Numbered from the stretch's first letter, positions 1-8,208 are shown. The stretch is DNA of 33,632 nucleotides from Actinomycetes bacterium (GCA_021819725.1 JAKAQR010000031.1:1-33632), one strand, 5' to 3'. Program-made: numbers and translations. Notes: generated by a model not told the origin, from the letters alone.

Positions 1-510
1 GCCTGGGGAGATTCAGTTCCTAACATGAAAAGAGTCTACTTGAGCTGGGAAAACCCTTCAAGCACCCCGAGATGTCCCCTCTCATTTTCTCCTCATTTTG
101 GGGGTGGGTTGTTCAGCAGAGTCCTAGTGAACTCTCCTCCGACTCCGCATGTCTCTTTGTTCGGGGCGAAGAGCTAGCTAGAGGGAGCGCTGGTTCATGA
201 GCATCTTGGCTCGATAATTCCAACGCAAGCGCCAAGAGCCGTAGGCGTCAATCATTGTGCAATTCCCTCAAGTCCTTGGACCGTGCCGTGTCTACGGCGA
301 ACGAGTGCAGTATGAGGAAAGAGCCATCAGGTTCTTGGTGACGCCTCAAGCGCATTTACCTTACACCTGGTGGGCTCCCCTTTTGGGTTGCGATTTGGGC
401 ATATTCCCGCTTTCCCGCTCGCACAGCATCGTCAAAGAAGCAACGTTGTCCACCTGGAAGGTCCCTCAGAGATGAGCTCCACTCTCCGGCTCATCGAGTT
501 GCAGAAGCCC
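1..510. other. Stretch without a recognisable gene
   Basis: No convincing coding region, RNA gene or repeat was recognised here. The only longer + strand open frame (257-475) has no recognisable domain and no good ribosome-binding site. The minus-strand FmdE-like gene ends at 511, so this is its downstream flank. Confidence 0.5.
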
Positions 511-1314
511 CTATGACAACAACTGCGGGCCATCGTTGTAACGCCGGACCCAAGCCTCGGGAAGAGGATCCACAGGGACATCGCTATCAAGATCAGGTTC
601 GTAACGGGTGGTAACGACTCTGGGCGGAGCGACCGTTCGGTTGACCGTGTCGGTCCTCCTTGCTTCATGGATTGGAGGAGGAGGGCTCAATTGATCGAGG
701 TGCTTGACATGGTAATGCTCGCTCGGGGAACTCGGTAGGAGCGCCCTGCGCACCCAATCCCATTGGGCTGCCTCGTGAACTGCAAGGAGCTCAGCCTTTT
801 CATCCGAAGTGAGTTCGTCACGGAGCAACATCGCCTCCCATTTGGCGATGAGTTCTGGGAAAAATCCCCGTTCCTCGCGCACTTCCCAGGCCTCACCAGT
901 GGAGAGCGATTGGACTAAGAATCCCACTCCTAACGTGTCATCGAGCCGATGGGTTCCAAATCGTGCTCTAGCACCGGTGAGGTAGGCGGCAAGGTCTCCA
1001 AGGCATGGCGAATTCTTAGAGACGACCAAGAGGTCGCTCCGGTCAAAGGGCTGATCGGGAAACACTACATCAGCGAGGGCACGCATCGCCCAGACCCCAC
1101 GGAGCAATCCATCGCAAGCATGACCATGGAAAAGAACTAGATCGGTGAGGCTCACCAGCTTGGGAACGGGATCGAGCCTCCCTTGAGCCGAACGAGTGTC
1201 AATGACTTCAAAGCTAGGGATCTGAGAACCCTGGAGCCAGGCGGGCAGATGCCAAAACTTTCGCTCGATATCATCATGGGAAATTGGCCCTTCGTCGTGA
1301 GTCGTTGATTCCAT
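511..1314 (-). CDS. FmdE/FwdE-domain protein
   Basis: A 267-residue protein that resembles the FmdE (formylmethanofuran dehydrogenase subunit E) domain family. The signature region has HGHACDG around residues 63-69 and NSPCLGD around 101-107, followed by YLTGAR and a GxHRLDD-like stretch, which is the usual order of the family's metal/Cys motifs. Only two cysteines (C67 and C104) are present, and I see no C-terminal zinc ribbon of the kind some FmdE proteins have. The open frame extends upstream to 1470, but that part lies over the preceding gene, so I chose the ATG at 1314, 4 bp after that gene's stop codon. This spacing suggests translational coupling to the DsrE-family gene in a two-gene operon. 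No methanogenesis context exists, so the role is unknown; a redox or sulfur/metal-handling role is inferred only from the partner. The C-terminal 60 residues match nothing I recognise. Confidence 0.75.
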   Translation of the reverse strand: MESTTHDEGPISHDDIERKFWHLPAWLQGSQIPSFEVIDTRSAQGRLDPVPKLVSLTDLVLFHGHACDGLLRGVWAMRALADVVFPDQPFDRSDLLVVSKNSPCLGDLAAYLTGARARFGTHRLDDTLGVGFLVQSLSTGEAWEVREERGFFPELIAKWEAMLLRDELTSDEKAELLAVHEAAQWDWVRRALLPSSPSEHYHVKHLDQLSPPPPIHEARRTDTVNRTVAPPRVVTTRYEPDLDSDVPVDPLPEAWVRRYNDGPQLLS

Positions 1315-1318
1315 GGAA

Positions 1319-1675
1319 TCAGAACCCGATGACGGTCGCACCCTCGAGTACAAAACGTACGAAAGCGTCTCTAGCATATTGGAGGTTGATGCCTCGGTCC
1401 GACAATGTCTGTTCAGCTCCCGCCGCCTGCGCGGCGTTGAGGCATGCACCGACAGGAACACCCGCTGCAATTAACTCGTCAATCTGGGTGTTGTATGCAG
1501 CTTTCACCGGATCGCCGTCTATCGCGATTAGGGCATCTTGGGCTGGTCCAAAGCAATACACCTCTAGCTCGGCACCCTGCTCGCCTGCCACCTGACGGAT
1601 ACGCTCTGCGACGTGGGATCCTGCGCTGAGCGAATCCGGATCACCATGAAATAGGTGAATCACGACCTTTACCAT
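1319..1675 (-). CDS. DsrE-family (COG1416-like) small sulfur-relay-type protein
   Basis: A 118-residue cytosolic protein of the DsrE/DsrF-like fold. It opens with MVKVVIHLFHGD, has a central VYCFGP strand, and carries GVPVGAC with the candidate sulfur-binding Cys78, followed by a C-terminal strand ending VIGF. Cys41 is a second cysteine. Family members bind persulfide or act in sulfur relay, but many COG1416 members have no assigned function. The open frame runs to 1825, but the ATG at 1675 has GGGAG about 8 nt upstream and starts exactly at the first beta strand of the fold. It is first in a unit with the FmdE-like gene. A 6-4-6 palindrome lies about 35 bp upstream. The protein at 29087-29428 looks like a distant paralogue with the same Cys position. 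Confidence 0.85.
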   Translation of the reverse strand: MVKVVIHLFHGDPDSLSAGSHVAERIRQVAGEQGAELEVYCFGPAQDALIAIDGDPVKAAYNTQIDELIAAGVPVGACLNAAQAAGAEQTLSDRGINLQYARDAFVRFVLEGATVIGF

Positions 1676-1710
1676 TGGAAACTCCCTGTTATCTTTGTCT
1701 ATGACATATA

Positions 1711-1726
1711 ATACCCAACCGGGTAT
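1711..1726 (-). promoter_or_regulatory. CsoR/CstR-like palindrome in the promoter of the DsrE-FmdE unit
   Basis: ATACCC-AACC-GGGTAT is a perfect 6-4-6 palindrome 35 bp upstream of the start at 1675. On the minus strand it runs directly into a -10-like TATTAT. CsoR-family regulators (copper CsoR, persulfide-sensing CstR) bind G-tract sites of this general form, so a persulfide or metal sensor is a reasonable inference. No CsoR-family gene lies in the window. Confidence 0.5.
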
Positions 1727-2133
1727 AGCAGCTCGATATTCCCGACTCGTTCCCAGCTCCATTCTCTGTGGGCACAAAGCAACCCAAACTCGGGCGGTTT
1801 CCCTCACATGTTTGCTGTAACTCATTCCAACCAGAAGGTCCTGCCTTGCTCCCTTGACTTCGCACTTTAATCAATGAGTCCTGTCACCACCATGGTTCGC
1901 CTCACATATCAGGTGTGACATCAATGAGGAGTGCGTGGAGAGCAAGAGTCTCTGACAATCCTGCGGATACGAGTTGGACCACAGCGCCAACGTTTGAATC
2001 GGTCGTCTCGGTCCAGACGGCGATCGACCCGGAAAGCACTTCAATTCGATGTTGCCTGCTGAGATGACGATGATGCTGCCGACATTGATCTTCCCATGAT
2101 CAACGATCCAACTGTAAACCCAGTCACGACGAG
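1727..2133. other. Gene-poor stretch with possible decayed coding on the minus strand
   Basis: No intact gene is supported. On the minus strand, one frame ending at 1902 has about 45 protein-like residues (VLSGSIAVW, then QLVSAGLSETLALHAL) but no start codon. A longer overlapping open frame (1871-2137) has no recognisable domain. I read this as remnant DNA downstream of the broken TDT transporter. Confidence 0.3.
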
Positions 2134-2580
2134 TCACATCACCACGAGTAGTACAAATAGGCCAAAGCCGATGTCACCCACGACTGGGAGTGACCAAGCC
2201 TGCCCGAGTCCGATCGTTGCCACAGTCATCGCCCCGACAGGGAAGGTGAACCCCCACCGTCGCTGTCCGTAGAGGATCCCTCCCTTGAGGAGGTACCTGC
2301 CAAGGATGGCGATTGCGACCACCAACCACCAAGCATCGAACCCCCAGAGGATCGTTGCAGCAAGCACTGACAGTGGCTCAATTGGCGCAGCCGAATGACC
2401 AAAGGCGAGTGGCGTGGAGTGTGCCAGATCCAAGAGTGCAGCGGCCCCTACTCCAGCCGGTCCAGAACAATCCAGAGAGACGGAGCGGACGCAGACGGCG
2501 GGAGCGCCTCGGTGATGAGACGATCATGCAGGAGTGCCAGCACTAGGAGGAACAGGACTAGCAGCCAGCAATTCGAACAT
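2134..2580 (-). pseudogene. Frameshifted, N-terminally truncated TDT-family transporter
   Basis: The C-terminal third of a tellurite-resistance/dicarboxylate (TDT, SLAC1-like) transporter can be read on the minus strand, but in two frames. From about 2580 one frame gives a hydrophobic helix and then LPPSASAPSLWIVL. Near 2461-2466 it must shift to a second frame that continues GPAGVGAAALLDLA and runs to the stop at 2134, including RWGFTFPVGAM, a typical TDT motif. The N-terminal two thirds are absent, cut near the TetR operator at 2620. Membrane segments remain visible at LSVLAATILWGF and GFGLFVLLVVM. This is a decayed gene, not a functional one. Confidence 0.65.
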
Positions 2581-2619
2581 CGACACGACAGAAGTGGCAC
2601 CCCAGAGCGCGCAGAATAT

Positions 2620-2637
2620 TAACTGACCAGTTAGTAT
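2620..2637 (+). promoter_or_regulatory. TetR-type operator overlapping a leaderless promoter
   Basis: TAACTG-AC-CAGTTA (2620-2633) is a perfect 6-2-6 palindrome. It overlaps a -10-like TAGTAT (2632-2637) that ends 6 nt before the GTG start of the TetR gene. This geometry fits autorepression of the TetR-MFS unit from a leaderless transcript. Confidence 0.6.
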
Positions 2638-2643
2638 ACACAA

Positions 2644-3228
2644 GTGATCTCATCCCAGGAAACCAAGAGTCGTCTCATCGAAGCGGCATCAGAGCTGTTT
2701 TATGCCAATGGTTTTAGCACAACCAATATTGACAAAATCCTGCAACGCTCAGGGGTCTCACGGCCGACGTTATACGTTCACTTCCCGTCGAAGGACGCTC
2801 TTCTCGTTGCCGCCCTTGAGTATCGTCACTGTCAACGCGTCGCCTCGCTGGATCAGTGGGTTCGTTCAAATGCCGAAGAACCCACCGAGCAGATCTTGGC
2901 TGTCTTTGATTGGCTGGCAAACTGGCATTCGACGGAAGGATGGCGCGGCTGTGCCTTTGTCAACGCCGCAGCGGAGGTGGTTCGTACCCCACATCCCGCG
3001 AGGGACGTCGTACGTCAGCATAAACACTGGATGCGCGATTACCTCGCTCAACTTGGGACCGATGCGGGTCTTGAGCACCCGAACCGTCTTGCAGCGCAAC
3101 TCATGCTACTCATTGACGGTGCCAATGCACGAGTGCTCGTCGACGACGATCGCGCCGCCGCACTGGATGCTCGGGAGGTAGCTCGGGTTCTCATCCAGTG
3201 CCACACGAATGTCAAGCTCAACACATGA
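2644..3228 (+). CDS. TetR/AcrR-family transcriptional regulator
   Basis: A 194-residue one-component repressor. The N-terminal helix-turn-helix is clear: AASELFYANGFSTTNIDKI, then SGVSRPTLYVHFPSKDALL (residues 11-55). The C-terminal ligand domain is of the type with WRGCAFVNAAAEV, which is common in regulators next to MFS exporters. The GTG start has no Shine-Dalgarno; a TAGTAT box 6 nt upstream points to a leaderless mRNA. The stop codon overlaps the MFS start as ATGA at 3225-3228, so the two genes are translationally coupled. The regulator probably represses itself and the transporter through the palindrome at 2620. The inducer is unknown. Confidence 0.92.
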   Translation: MISSQETKSRLIEAASELFYANGFSTTNIDKILQRSGVSRPTLYVHFPSKDALLVAALEYRHCQRVASLDQWVRSNAEEPTEQILAVFDWLANWHSTEGWRGCAFVNAAAEVVRTPHPARDVVRQHKHWMRDYLAQLGTDAGLEHPNRLAAQLMLLIDGANARVLVDDDRAAALDAREVARVLIQCHTNVKLNT

Positions 3229-4472
3229 GCGCCTCATCAACTGACGACACCCGATCAGGAAACGAAGGCGCGAGAGACAGAACGGTTACCATCGTGCTCG
3301 GCCTAGCCCTTGGCCCAGCGGTCGTGCTTGGCCTGGCTCGCTTTGCCTACGCACTGCTATTGCCGTCGATGCGTGCAGAACTGTCTTGGTCGCTCAGCAC
3401 AGCTGGGGCCATGAACAGTGCAAACGCCGTCGGCTATCTAGTAGGTGCGATCGCCTCTGCGTCACTTGCCCGTCGTTTCGGAACCCGCCGATCATTTTTG
3501 GCTGCACTCGGCATCACGGTGGTATCACTACTGCTCACGGCCGCAAGTGCTGACACTGCGATTTTGCTCATGCTGCGAGCGCTCGCTGGAGTCACTGGAG
3601 CCATCGCCTTCATCACTGGCGCTGGGCTCGTTGCCCAGCTTGCCGCCGGTCAAGTCACCCATAAGCCAGCGCTTCTGCTTGGTATCTACTTTGCAGGAGG
3701 CGGTGCTGGAATTGTGGTCTCAGGCCTATCCATCCCAGTATTGCTGGCGTATCTTTCACCAACAACCGGTTGGCGTTGGGGTTGGATACTCCTTGGCGTC
3801 ATCGGACTCGCTGCATTGATTCCCTCCTGGCGGGCGACGAGGATGACACACGAACCACCACCCCAGCCACACCACGATCGCCGTTGGCCAGCGCGCCATT
3901 TTGTAGCGATACTCAGTTCGTATGGCTTGTTTGGCGTCGGCTACATCGCCTACATGACCTTTATCGTTGCCTTCCTGCACGATGGTGGGGCTGGGGCAAC
4001 CGAGATCGTTATCTTCTGGGGTCTCCTCGGTGCCGCCTCGATCATCGGAGCCTTCTTCTGGGTTCGGCCAATCTCGAGGTTACCTCGAGCTCATGGCCTT
4101 GCCGTAATCCTGGCGACACTTGCCGCCGGTGCGCTCCTACCGCTCATCTCCCGTTCCATACCTTTCACGATGGCATCGGCTATCCTGTTCGGAGGTTCCT
4201 TCCTGGCCGTAGTGACGGCCGTCACATCAGTAACTCGACGCTCGCTTCCACCACACCATTGGACACCGGCAATCGCCACACTCACCGTAGTGTTTGCCAT
4301 GGGTCAAATCATCGGCCCGGTACTCACAGGAGCTATCTCCGAGGGGTCATCGGGCCTGACCATGGGGCTTGCGGTCTCGGCCGGCCTGTTGATCGTCGCT
4401 GGTCTCGTCGCGCTCGCCCAACGATCAGTCGACACTGCCCAATCGCAGCAAATCCCAATCGCCGAGGGTTAA
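3225..4472 (+). CDS. MFS transporter, YbfB/YjiJ-like
   Basis: A 415-residue major-facilitator membrane protein with about 12 hydrophobic segments. The N-terminal part (GLARFAYALLLPSMRAELSW, then NSANAVGYLVGA) is typical of the YbfB/YjiJ subfamily, and RRFGTRR is the loop 2-3 motif. An upstream in-frame start at 3198 exists, but the ATG at 3225 overlaps the TetR stop as ATGA and places the short polar N-terminus just before the first helix, so I prefer it. The paired TetR regulator suggests export or uptake of a small molecule that serves as inducer; the substrate cannot be read from the sequence. A polar loop rich in His and Pro separates the two six-helix halves near residue 215. Confidence 0.88.
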   Translation: MSASSTDDTRSGNEGARDRTVTIVLGLALGPAVVLGLARFAYALLLPSMRAELSWSLSTAGAMNSANAVGYLVGAIASASLARRFGTRRSFLAALGITVVSLLLTAASADTAILLMLRALAGVTGAIAFITGAGLVAQLAAGQVTHKPALLLGIYFAGGGAGIVVSGLSIPVLLAYLSPTTGWRWGWILLGVIGLAALIPSWRATRMTHEPPPQPHHDRRWPARHFVAILSSYGLFGVGYIAYMTFIVAFLHDGGAGATEIVIFWGLLGAASIIGAFFWVRPISRLPRAHGLAVILATLAAGALLPLISRSIPFTMASAILFGGSFLAVVTAVTSVTRRSLPPHHWTPAIATLTVVFAMGQIIGPVLTGAISEGSSGLTMGLAVSAGLLIVAGLVALAQRSVDTAQSQQIPIAEG

Positions 4473-5000
4473 GTACCGGTCCACAGGTTCCGAACACCCC
4501 GCACAACTGAAAGCCGGACTCAAACCCGCTCCCCCCAACACATCTGACCCCAACCTCGAATGCACTAGCCCAAAGTGCCTCCAGAAGTACTCCATCTCAG
4601 GTCGGCGGCCTAACTACCTACCTACCTACCTACCTACCGTAGGTAGGGATTTGAAAATACGTCTAGGCAGCGCGGTTCAAGGAGTGATTCCGGGAGTAAC
4701 TGTCGCTGGGAGCGTCGTACAAATCACCTGCATCTCGCACCTCGTCATTGCTCCTAGCGGTTCCACCCGATCTCGCAACCGCATTGCTTCGAGAAAGCAA
4801 CACGCAATATCCCTAGAGAAAACTCACTGTCCCCATCTACCAAAGCGTATGTTTTACACAAAGCTATGGCTACGATCATCAATCGCGATGAGACAGATAC
4901 GTGAGGCATCATGAATCCCACTAGGCTTAATTGAGAGCAGTGCTATTGCCCTAATGGTCCGCTGGTGTGCGGTAGGACCATGTCGAGGGAGGCCCCGAAG
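4473..5000. other. Intergenic region upstream of the sulfide:quinone oxidoreductase gene
   Basis: No supported gene. It holds a CTAC tetranucleotide array ending in an inverted repeat (4614-4647) and the ribosome-binding site of the downstream gene. An open frame at 4651-4914 has no recognisable domain. The 350 bp between the repeat and the start codon leaves room for a long leader or for a promoter close to the gene. Confidence 0.5.
4614..4647 (+). repeat. Six tandem CTAC units closed by an inverted repeat
   Basis: Six CTAC units (4614-4637) run into a perfect 9-bp inverted repeat, CCTACCTAC-C-GTAGGTAGG (4629-4647). The array is about 350 bp upstream of the SQR start and 140 bp downstream of the MFS stop. 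It could be a cruciform, a multi-register protein-binding site, or a slippage-prone microsatellite. Its copy number may vary between strains. Confidence 0.75.
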
Positions 5001-6293
5001 ATGAATAATGCCAAACCAACAGTCGTGATACTCGGTAGTAGTTTTGCAGGCTTGACGGCCGCCCGCTTTCTGCGTCACCATGCGGGCGAATCCATCGATC
5101 TCGTCGTCATCGACCGAAATCCCTACTTAACCTTTGTACCCAACATCCAAATGGAGGTATTTGCAGATCGAGATCCACTCGAGAGCATGTTGATGGACAC
5201 ACCAAAGGTCCACTCCAAGGACGGGAACGTCTTCCTTAATGCCGAGGTAACCGCCGTCGATCCCGACGCCAAGCTGGTCCACGTGGTGCCGAACGATCGT
5301 CTTGGATCAGCGACCGAGACCGTCGCCTACGACTATCTCGTGATAGCACTTGGAAGTCGCTTGGCCTACGACAAGATCACCGGATTTGGTGAGTTTGGCG
5401 ATACGGTATCCAGTACCTACTATGGCAATAAGTTGCGCCGTAAGCTCAATAACTATAAAGGTGGACCCATTGCGATTGGCTCAGCCCGTTTCCATCAGGG
5501 TCAAGAGAACAGGCCAGACTGGCTACCAACAGCAGACGCGGCTTGCGAAGGTCCACCACTCGAGCTCGCCCTCACCATGGCGAACTGGTTGAGTGAGAAG
5601 AAGCTCGGAGATGGCCACAAAATTACCCTGTTTACTCCGGGCGAGATGATCGCAGACGACGCTGGCGCTCCGATCGTTCGTCCCTTCCTCAAGATGGCCG
5701 GTGATATGGGCATGGGGTACGTGAACCAAACCCAGGACATTCAAGAGATAACGGCCGATGGCATCGAGTTTACGAACGGGACCAGCGTAGAAGCTGAGCT
5801 TAAAATCATTATCCCCGACTGGGTCCCCCACGAATTCCTCCGCGAACTTCCAATCACTGATGAACTCGGCTTTGTCCACACGGACAAGTGGATGCGTAAC
5901 CCACTACACCCTGAGATCTTTGCGATCGGTGATGCTGCAGCCATTACCGTGCCAAAGCTCGGAAGTATTGGGCACCAGCAAGCTGAGATTGTAGCACGCC
6001 AGATTGCTATCGAAGTGGGTGCACCAAAAGCTCCAAAACCCGGCAAGGAGTACCATCCTGAGATTCTTTGCTTCGGTGACACCGGCGACCACAAGGGGTT
6101 CTACATCTACTCAAACGTGTGGTTCGGAGGGAAAACCAGTATCTTCAACCTTGGACATGCTTCATACGGGATGAAACTCGCCTTTAAGGAGATGTACTTC
6201 CGCACTGGAGGGCGTCCACCGAGCTTTGGCGTTCCGAGCACCCATTTACTGATGGATCATCTGCCCAATCTGTCAGAACCAGTCCCTTCATAA
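5001..6293 (+). CDS. sqr: Sulfide:quinone oxidoreductase-family flavoprotein
   Basis: A 430-residue FAD protein of the disulfide oxidoreductase superfamily. It has an N-terminal dinucleotide fold (VVILGSSFAGLTAARF, residues 8-24), DYLVIALGSR, and a C-terminal IFAIGDAAA. Two cysteines remain after start assignment. C182 sits in AACEGPPLE, matching the SQR CxGPxxE segment, and C357 sits in CFGDTGDHKG, so the redox-active pair of SQR is present while a third Cys found in many SQRs is not. Such enzymes oxidise sulfide to polysulfide at the membrane and reduce quinone. The frame is open from 4965, but the ATG at 5001 has GAGGGAGG 8 nt upstream, so I chose it. It would feed sulfane sulfur to the sHdr system downstream. 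A flavocytochrome c or NADH dehydrogenase-like role is less likely given the Cys motifs. Confidence 0.85.
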   Translation: MNNAKPTVVILGSSFAGLTAARFLRHHAGESIDLVVIDRNPYLTFVPNIQMEVFADRDPLESMLMDTPKVHSKDGNVFLNAEVTAVDPDAKLVHVVPNDRLGSATETVAYDYLVIALGSRLAYDKITGFGEFGDTVSSTYYGNKLRRKLNNYKGGPIAIGSARFHQGQENRPDWLPTADAACEGPPLELALTMANWLSEKKLGDGHKITLFTPGEMIADDAGAPIVRPFLKMAGDMGMGYVNQTQDIQEITADGIEFTNGTSVEAELKIIIPDWVPHEFLRELPITDELGFVHTDKWMRNPLHPEIFAIGDAAAITVPKLGSIGHQQAEIVARQIAIEVGAPKAPKPGKEYHPEILCFGDTGDHKGFYIYSNVWFGGKTSIFNLGHASYGMKLAFKEMYFRTGGRPPSFGVPSTHLLMDHLPNLSEPVPS

Positions 6294-6490
6294 CAAAGCT
6301 AGCACCCACCCATGAACGTGGTTCGTGGCCGTGGCGATCTCTGCATTTCTAGCGAAGTCAGTGCAGTGGAATACTTCTCTTCACCGAAGCCCGCATTGTA
6401 AGACAAACTAGTACAACAGCCAGCTGACACCACTCCAAACGGTTGAGGAGTTTGCCACAAACGCTACAAATTCTGCGAGGTATGTACTGC

Positions 6491-6503
6491 TAGACTCGAC
6501 TCG
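6491..6503 (+). promoter_or_regulatory. -10 box positioned for a leaderless lipoate-ligase mRNA
   Basis: TAGACT (6491-6496) lies 7 nt before the ATG at 6504, and no Shine-Dalgarno is present. Transcription would begin at or next to the start codon. Confidence 0.45.
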
Positions 6504-7592
6504 ATGAAGAACCCGACCCCAATCCGCATCATTCAGGCATTTTCCGCCTCTCCACTTGAGTCACAAGCGATCTATCATGCGATCGCGGAGGCCTTTACAC
6601 AGGACACTCCCGATACGATCTGTCTTGTTCGACCGACTAAGCCCTACATCTGCATTGGCTATCATCAAGATGCACAACGCGAGCTTGATCTTGGAACAGT
6701 AGACGATCTTGGGCTTGAGGTAATTCGGCGCCAAGTCGGGGGCGGAGCCGTCTACTTAGATGCGAACCAAGTCTTTGTGCAATGGATATTCGCACCAAAC
6801 TCGCTTCCCCACTCAATCGAGGCACGCTACCGACTCTTTATTGAACCAATTGTTGAGACATACCAAGAGTTGGGTATCGCTGCAGAGATGCGTCCCATTA
6901 ATGACATCCACGTCAACGGTCATAAAATCGGCGGATGCGGTGCTGCACGTATCGGCAACGCTGAGGTACTTGTCTCGAGTTTCATGTTTGACATCGATCT
7001 CAAGACGATGGCCTCCGTTCTCCACGTTGATACCGAAAAGATGCGCGACAAGCTCTACCAAAATCTGCAGGAGTACGTGACGTGTATCGCTCGCGAGCTC
7101 GAACACCCTCCCGAACCTGATCGAGTACTTGCAACCTACCTCACCAAGGTGGCTCGTCTCCTCAAACGCCCGATCATGCCGTCGGAATCACCGACGGCGA
7201 CTGAGCGTACTCAGCTGATCACCACCGAACAGGTGCTAGCGAATGCACAGTGGACCAATGATGGCGGAGGTCGGCGAATCGCAGGCCTCACTATTCAAGA
7301 TAATGTCACCATGCATCACGCGGTCTACAAGGCTGCGGGAGGACTCATCAGATGGGTACTTTTCCTCAACGGCCAAGAGATTCTCGATGCTTCACTTGAG
7401 GGTGACTTTACGGTCTATCCTCTCGATGCTCCACTCAAGATGGCAACAGCACTCATCGGGGAACAGCTGGATCTACTCATTGGTGACAGATGGAACCACC
7501 TCTATGCCCAAATCGTCGAGGATGCACCTGGCCTCTCGTCGGAGGATCTCATGCGACCGCTTGCACAAATTGCAGCCGAAGTGCGGCGCTGA
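6504..7592 (+). CDS. Lipoate-protein ligase, sLpl(AB)-like
   Basis: A 362-residue protein with the biotin/lipoate ligase fold. RRQVGGGAVYLD (residues 75-86) is the lipoyl-AMP binding motif, and NGHKIGG carries the conserved catalytic Lys141. A C-terminal accessory domain (about 235-340, with RRIAGLTIQDN) corresponds to the LplB-type part, so both halves are in one chain. In bacteria with sHdr systems a dedicated ligase of this kind, sLpl(AB), starts assembly of lipoate on the lipoate-binding protein LbpA, with LipS1/LipS2 inserting sulfur. LipS1/LipS2 are not in this window. The two LbpA genes lie 2 kb away on the opposite strand and are the likely substrates. Assignment to the sHdr-specific clade rests on this context; a general lipoate ligase cannot be excluded from sequence alone. 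Confidence 0.85.
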   Translation: MKNPTPIRIIQAFSASPLESQAIYHAIAEAFTQDTPDTICLVRPTKPYICIGYHQDAQRELDLGTVDDLGLEVIRRQVGGGAVYLDANQVFVQWIFAPNSLPHSIEARYRLFIEPIVETYQELGIAAEMRPINDIHVNGHKIGGCGAARIGNAEVLVSSFMFDIDLKTMASVLHVDTEKMRDKLYQNLQEYVTCIARELEHPPEPDRVLATYLTKVARLLKRPIMPSESPTATERTQLITTEQVLANAQWTNDGGGRRIAGLTIQDNVTMHHAVYKAAGGLIRWVLFLNGQEILDASLEGDFTVYPLDAPLKMATALIGEQLDLLIGDRWNHLYAQIVEDAPGLSSEDLMRPLAQIAAEVRR

Positions 7593-7785
7593 CATCGCGC
7601 GATGGAGTAGTACCGACACAAGCGATAGTCTTCCCACAAACAAACCATCAGGGCTTGGCCCGCTGGTGTGAGATTAACGCGACAATGATGTCGTCAACAA
7701 CCCAACCGTGGGACCTATTTGCTACCAATGGCTGACGTATGACCCCGGGCCACTTTGCAAGGCATCGTGCGCCCCTCTCGACAAC

Positions 7786-7798
7786 TAGCCTAGAGTCA
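7786..7798 (+). promoter_or_regulatory. -10 box positioned for a leaderless ArsR mRNA
   Basis: TAGCCT (7786-7791) is 7 nt before the ATG at 7799, with no Shine-Dalgarno. About 100 bp upstream, GACA-ATGA-TGTC (near 7681-7692) is a small palindrome that could be an operator. Confidence 0.35.
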
Positions 7799-8179
7799 AT
7801 GACCAACAGCGAGGAACTAAAGGACGAGTACGAGCTCCTTGTTTCAATCATGTGCAAAGCGCTGAATGATCCTAAGCGGCTTCTGATCCTCACCCTTCTT
7901 GGGGAGCGACCACGCACCGTCTCCAACCTCGTGGAGGAGATAGGTTCACCGCAGACCAACATCTCCCAACATCTCACCGTCCTCAGGGACCGCGGACTCG
8001 TCAATGCGACCCGAGAAGGGACCTCGGTGACCTACTCCCTCTCCCATCCCCAGATCCTCACCGCGATCACGACGCTCCGCGAAGTGATGCATGACGAGAT
8101 TGACCGAAAACAACGACTCATCGCCACCGACGAAGAGCCACTCCCGACTGCAAAGGTCTCTCGACTCCGCCAGGCCTAA
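7799..8179 (+). CDS. ArsR-family regulator of the sHdr locus (sHdrR-like)
   Basis: A 126-residue winged-helix protein. ALNDPKRLLILTLL is the ArsR helix leading into the reading head TVSNLVEEIGSPQTNISQHL (about residues 40-59) and the wing REGTSVTYSL. The only cysteine, C19, is in the N-terminal helix just before ALNDPKR; sulfur-responsive ArsR proteins of sHdr clusters are known to use cysteines, so one Cys per monomer would limit disulfide chemistry to an inter-subunit bond or a persulfide. I chose the ATG at 7799 because the fold starts there and a -10 box sits 7 nt upstream; the open frame reaches back to 7739. It converges on the minus-strand sHdr operon with only 29 bp between stops. The likely targets are its own promoter and that of tusA at 20.3 kb, by inference. 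Confidence 0.85.
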   Translation: MTNSEELKDEYELLVSIMCKALNDPKRLLILTLLGERPRTVSNLVEEIGSPQTNISQHLTVLRDRGLVNATREGTSVTYSLSHPQILTAITTLREVMHDEIDRKQRLIATDEEPLPTAKVSRLRQA

Positions 8180-8208
8180 TCTGCTATGATTCTCGATGGC
8201 GTGCAAGG

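Noticed and set aside
257..475. 72-residue + strand open frame near the left edge
   Set aside because: No domain and no ribosome-binding site.
3770..4510. 246-residue + strand open frame
   Set aside because: Out-of-frame shadow of the MFS gene with Arg/His/Pro-rich composition and no domain.
4614..4647. CTAC array as a CRISPR or iteron cluster
   Set aside because: Unit is only 4 bp with no spacers, and there are no cas or replication genes nearby.
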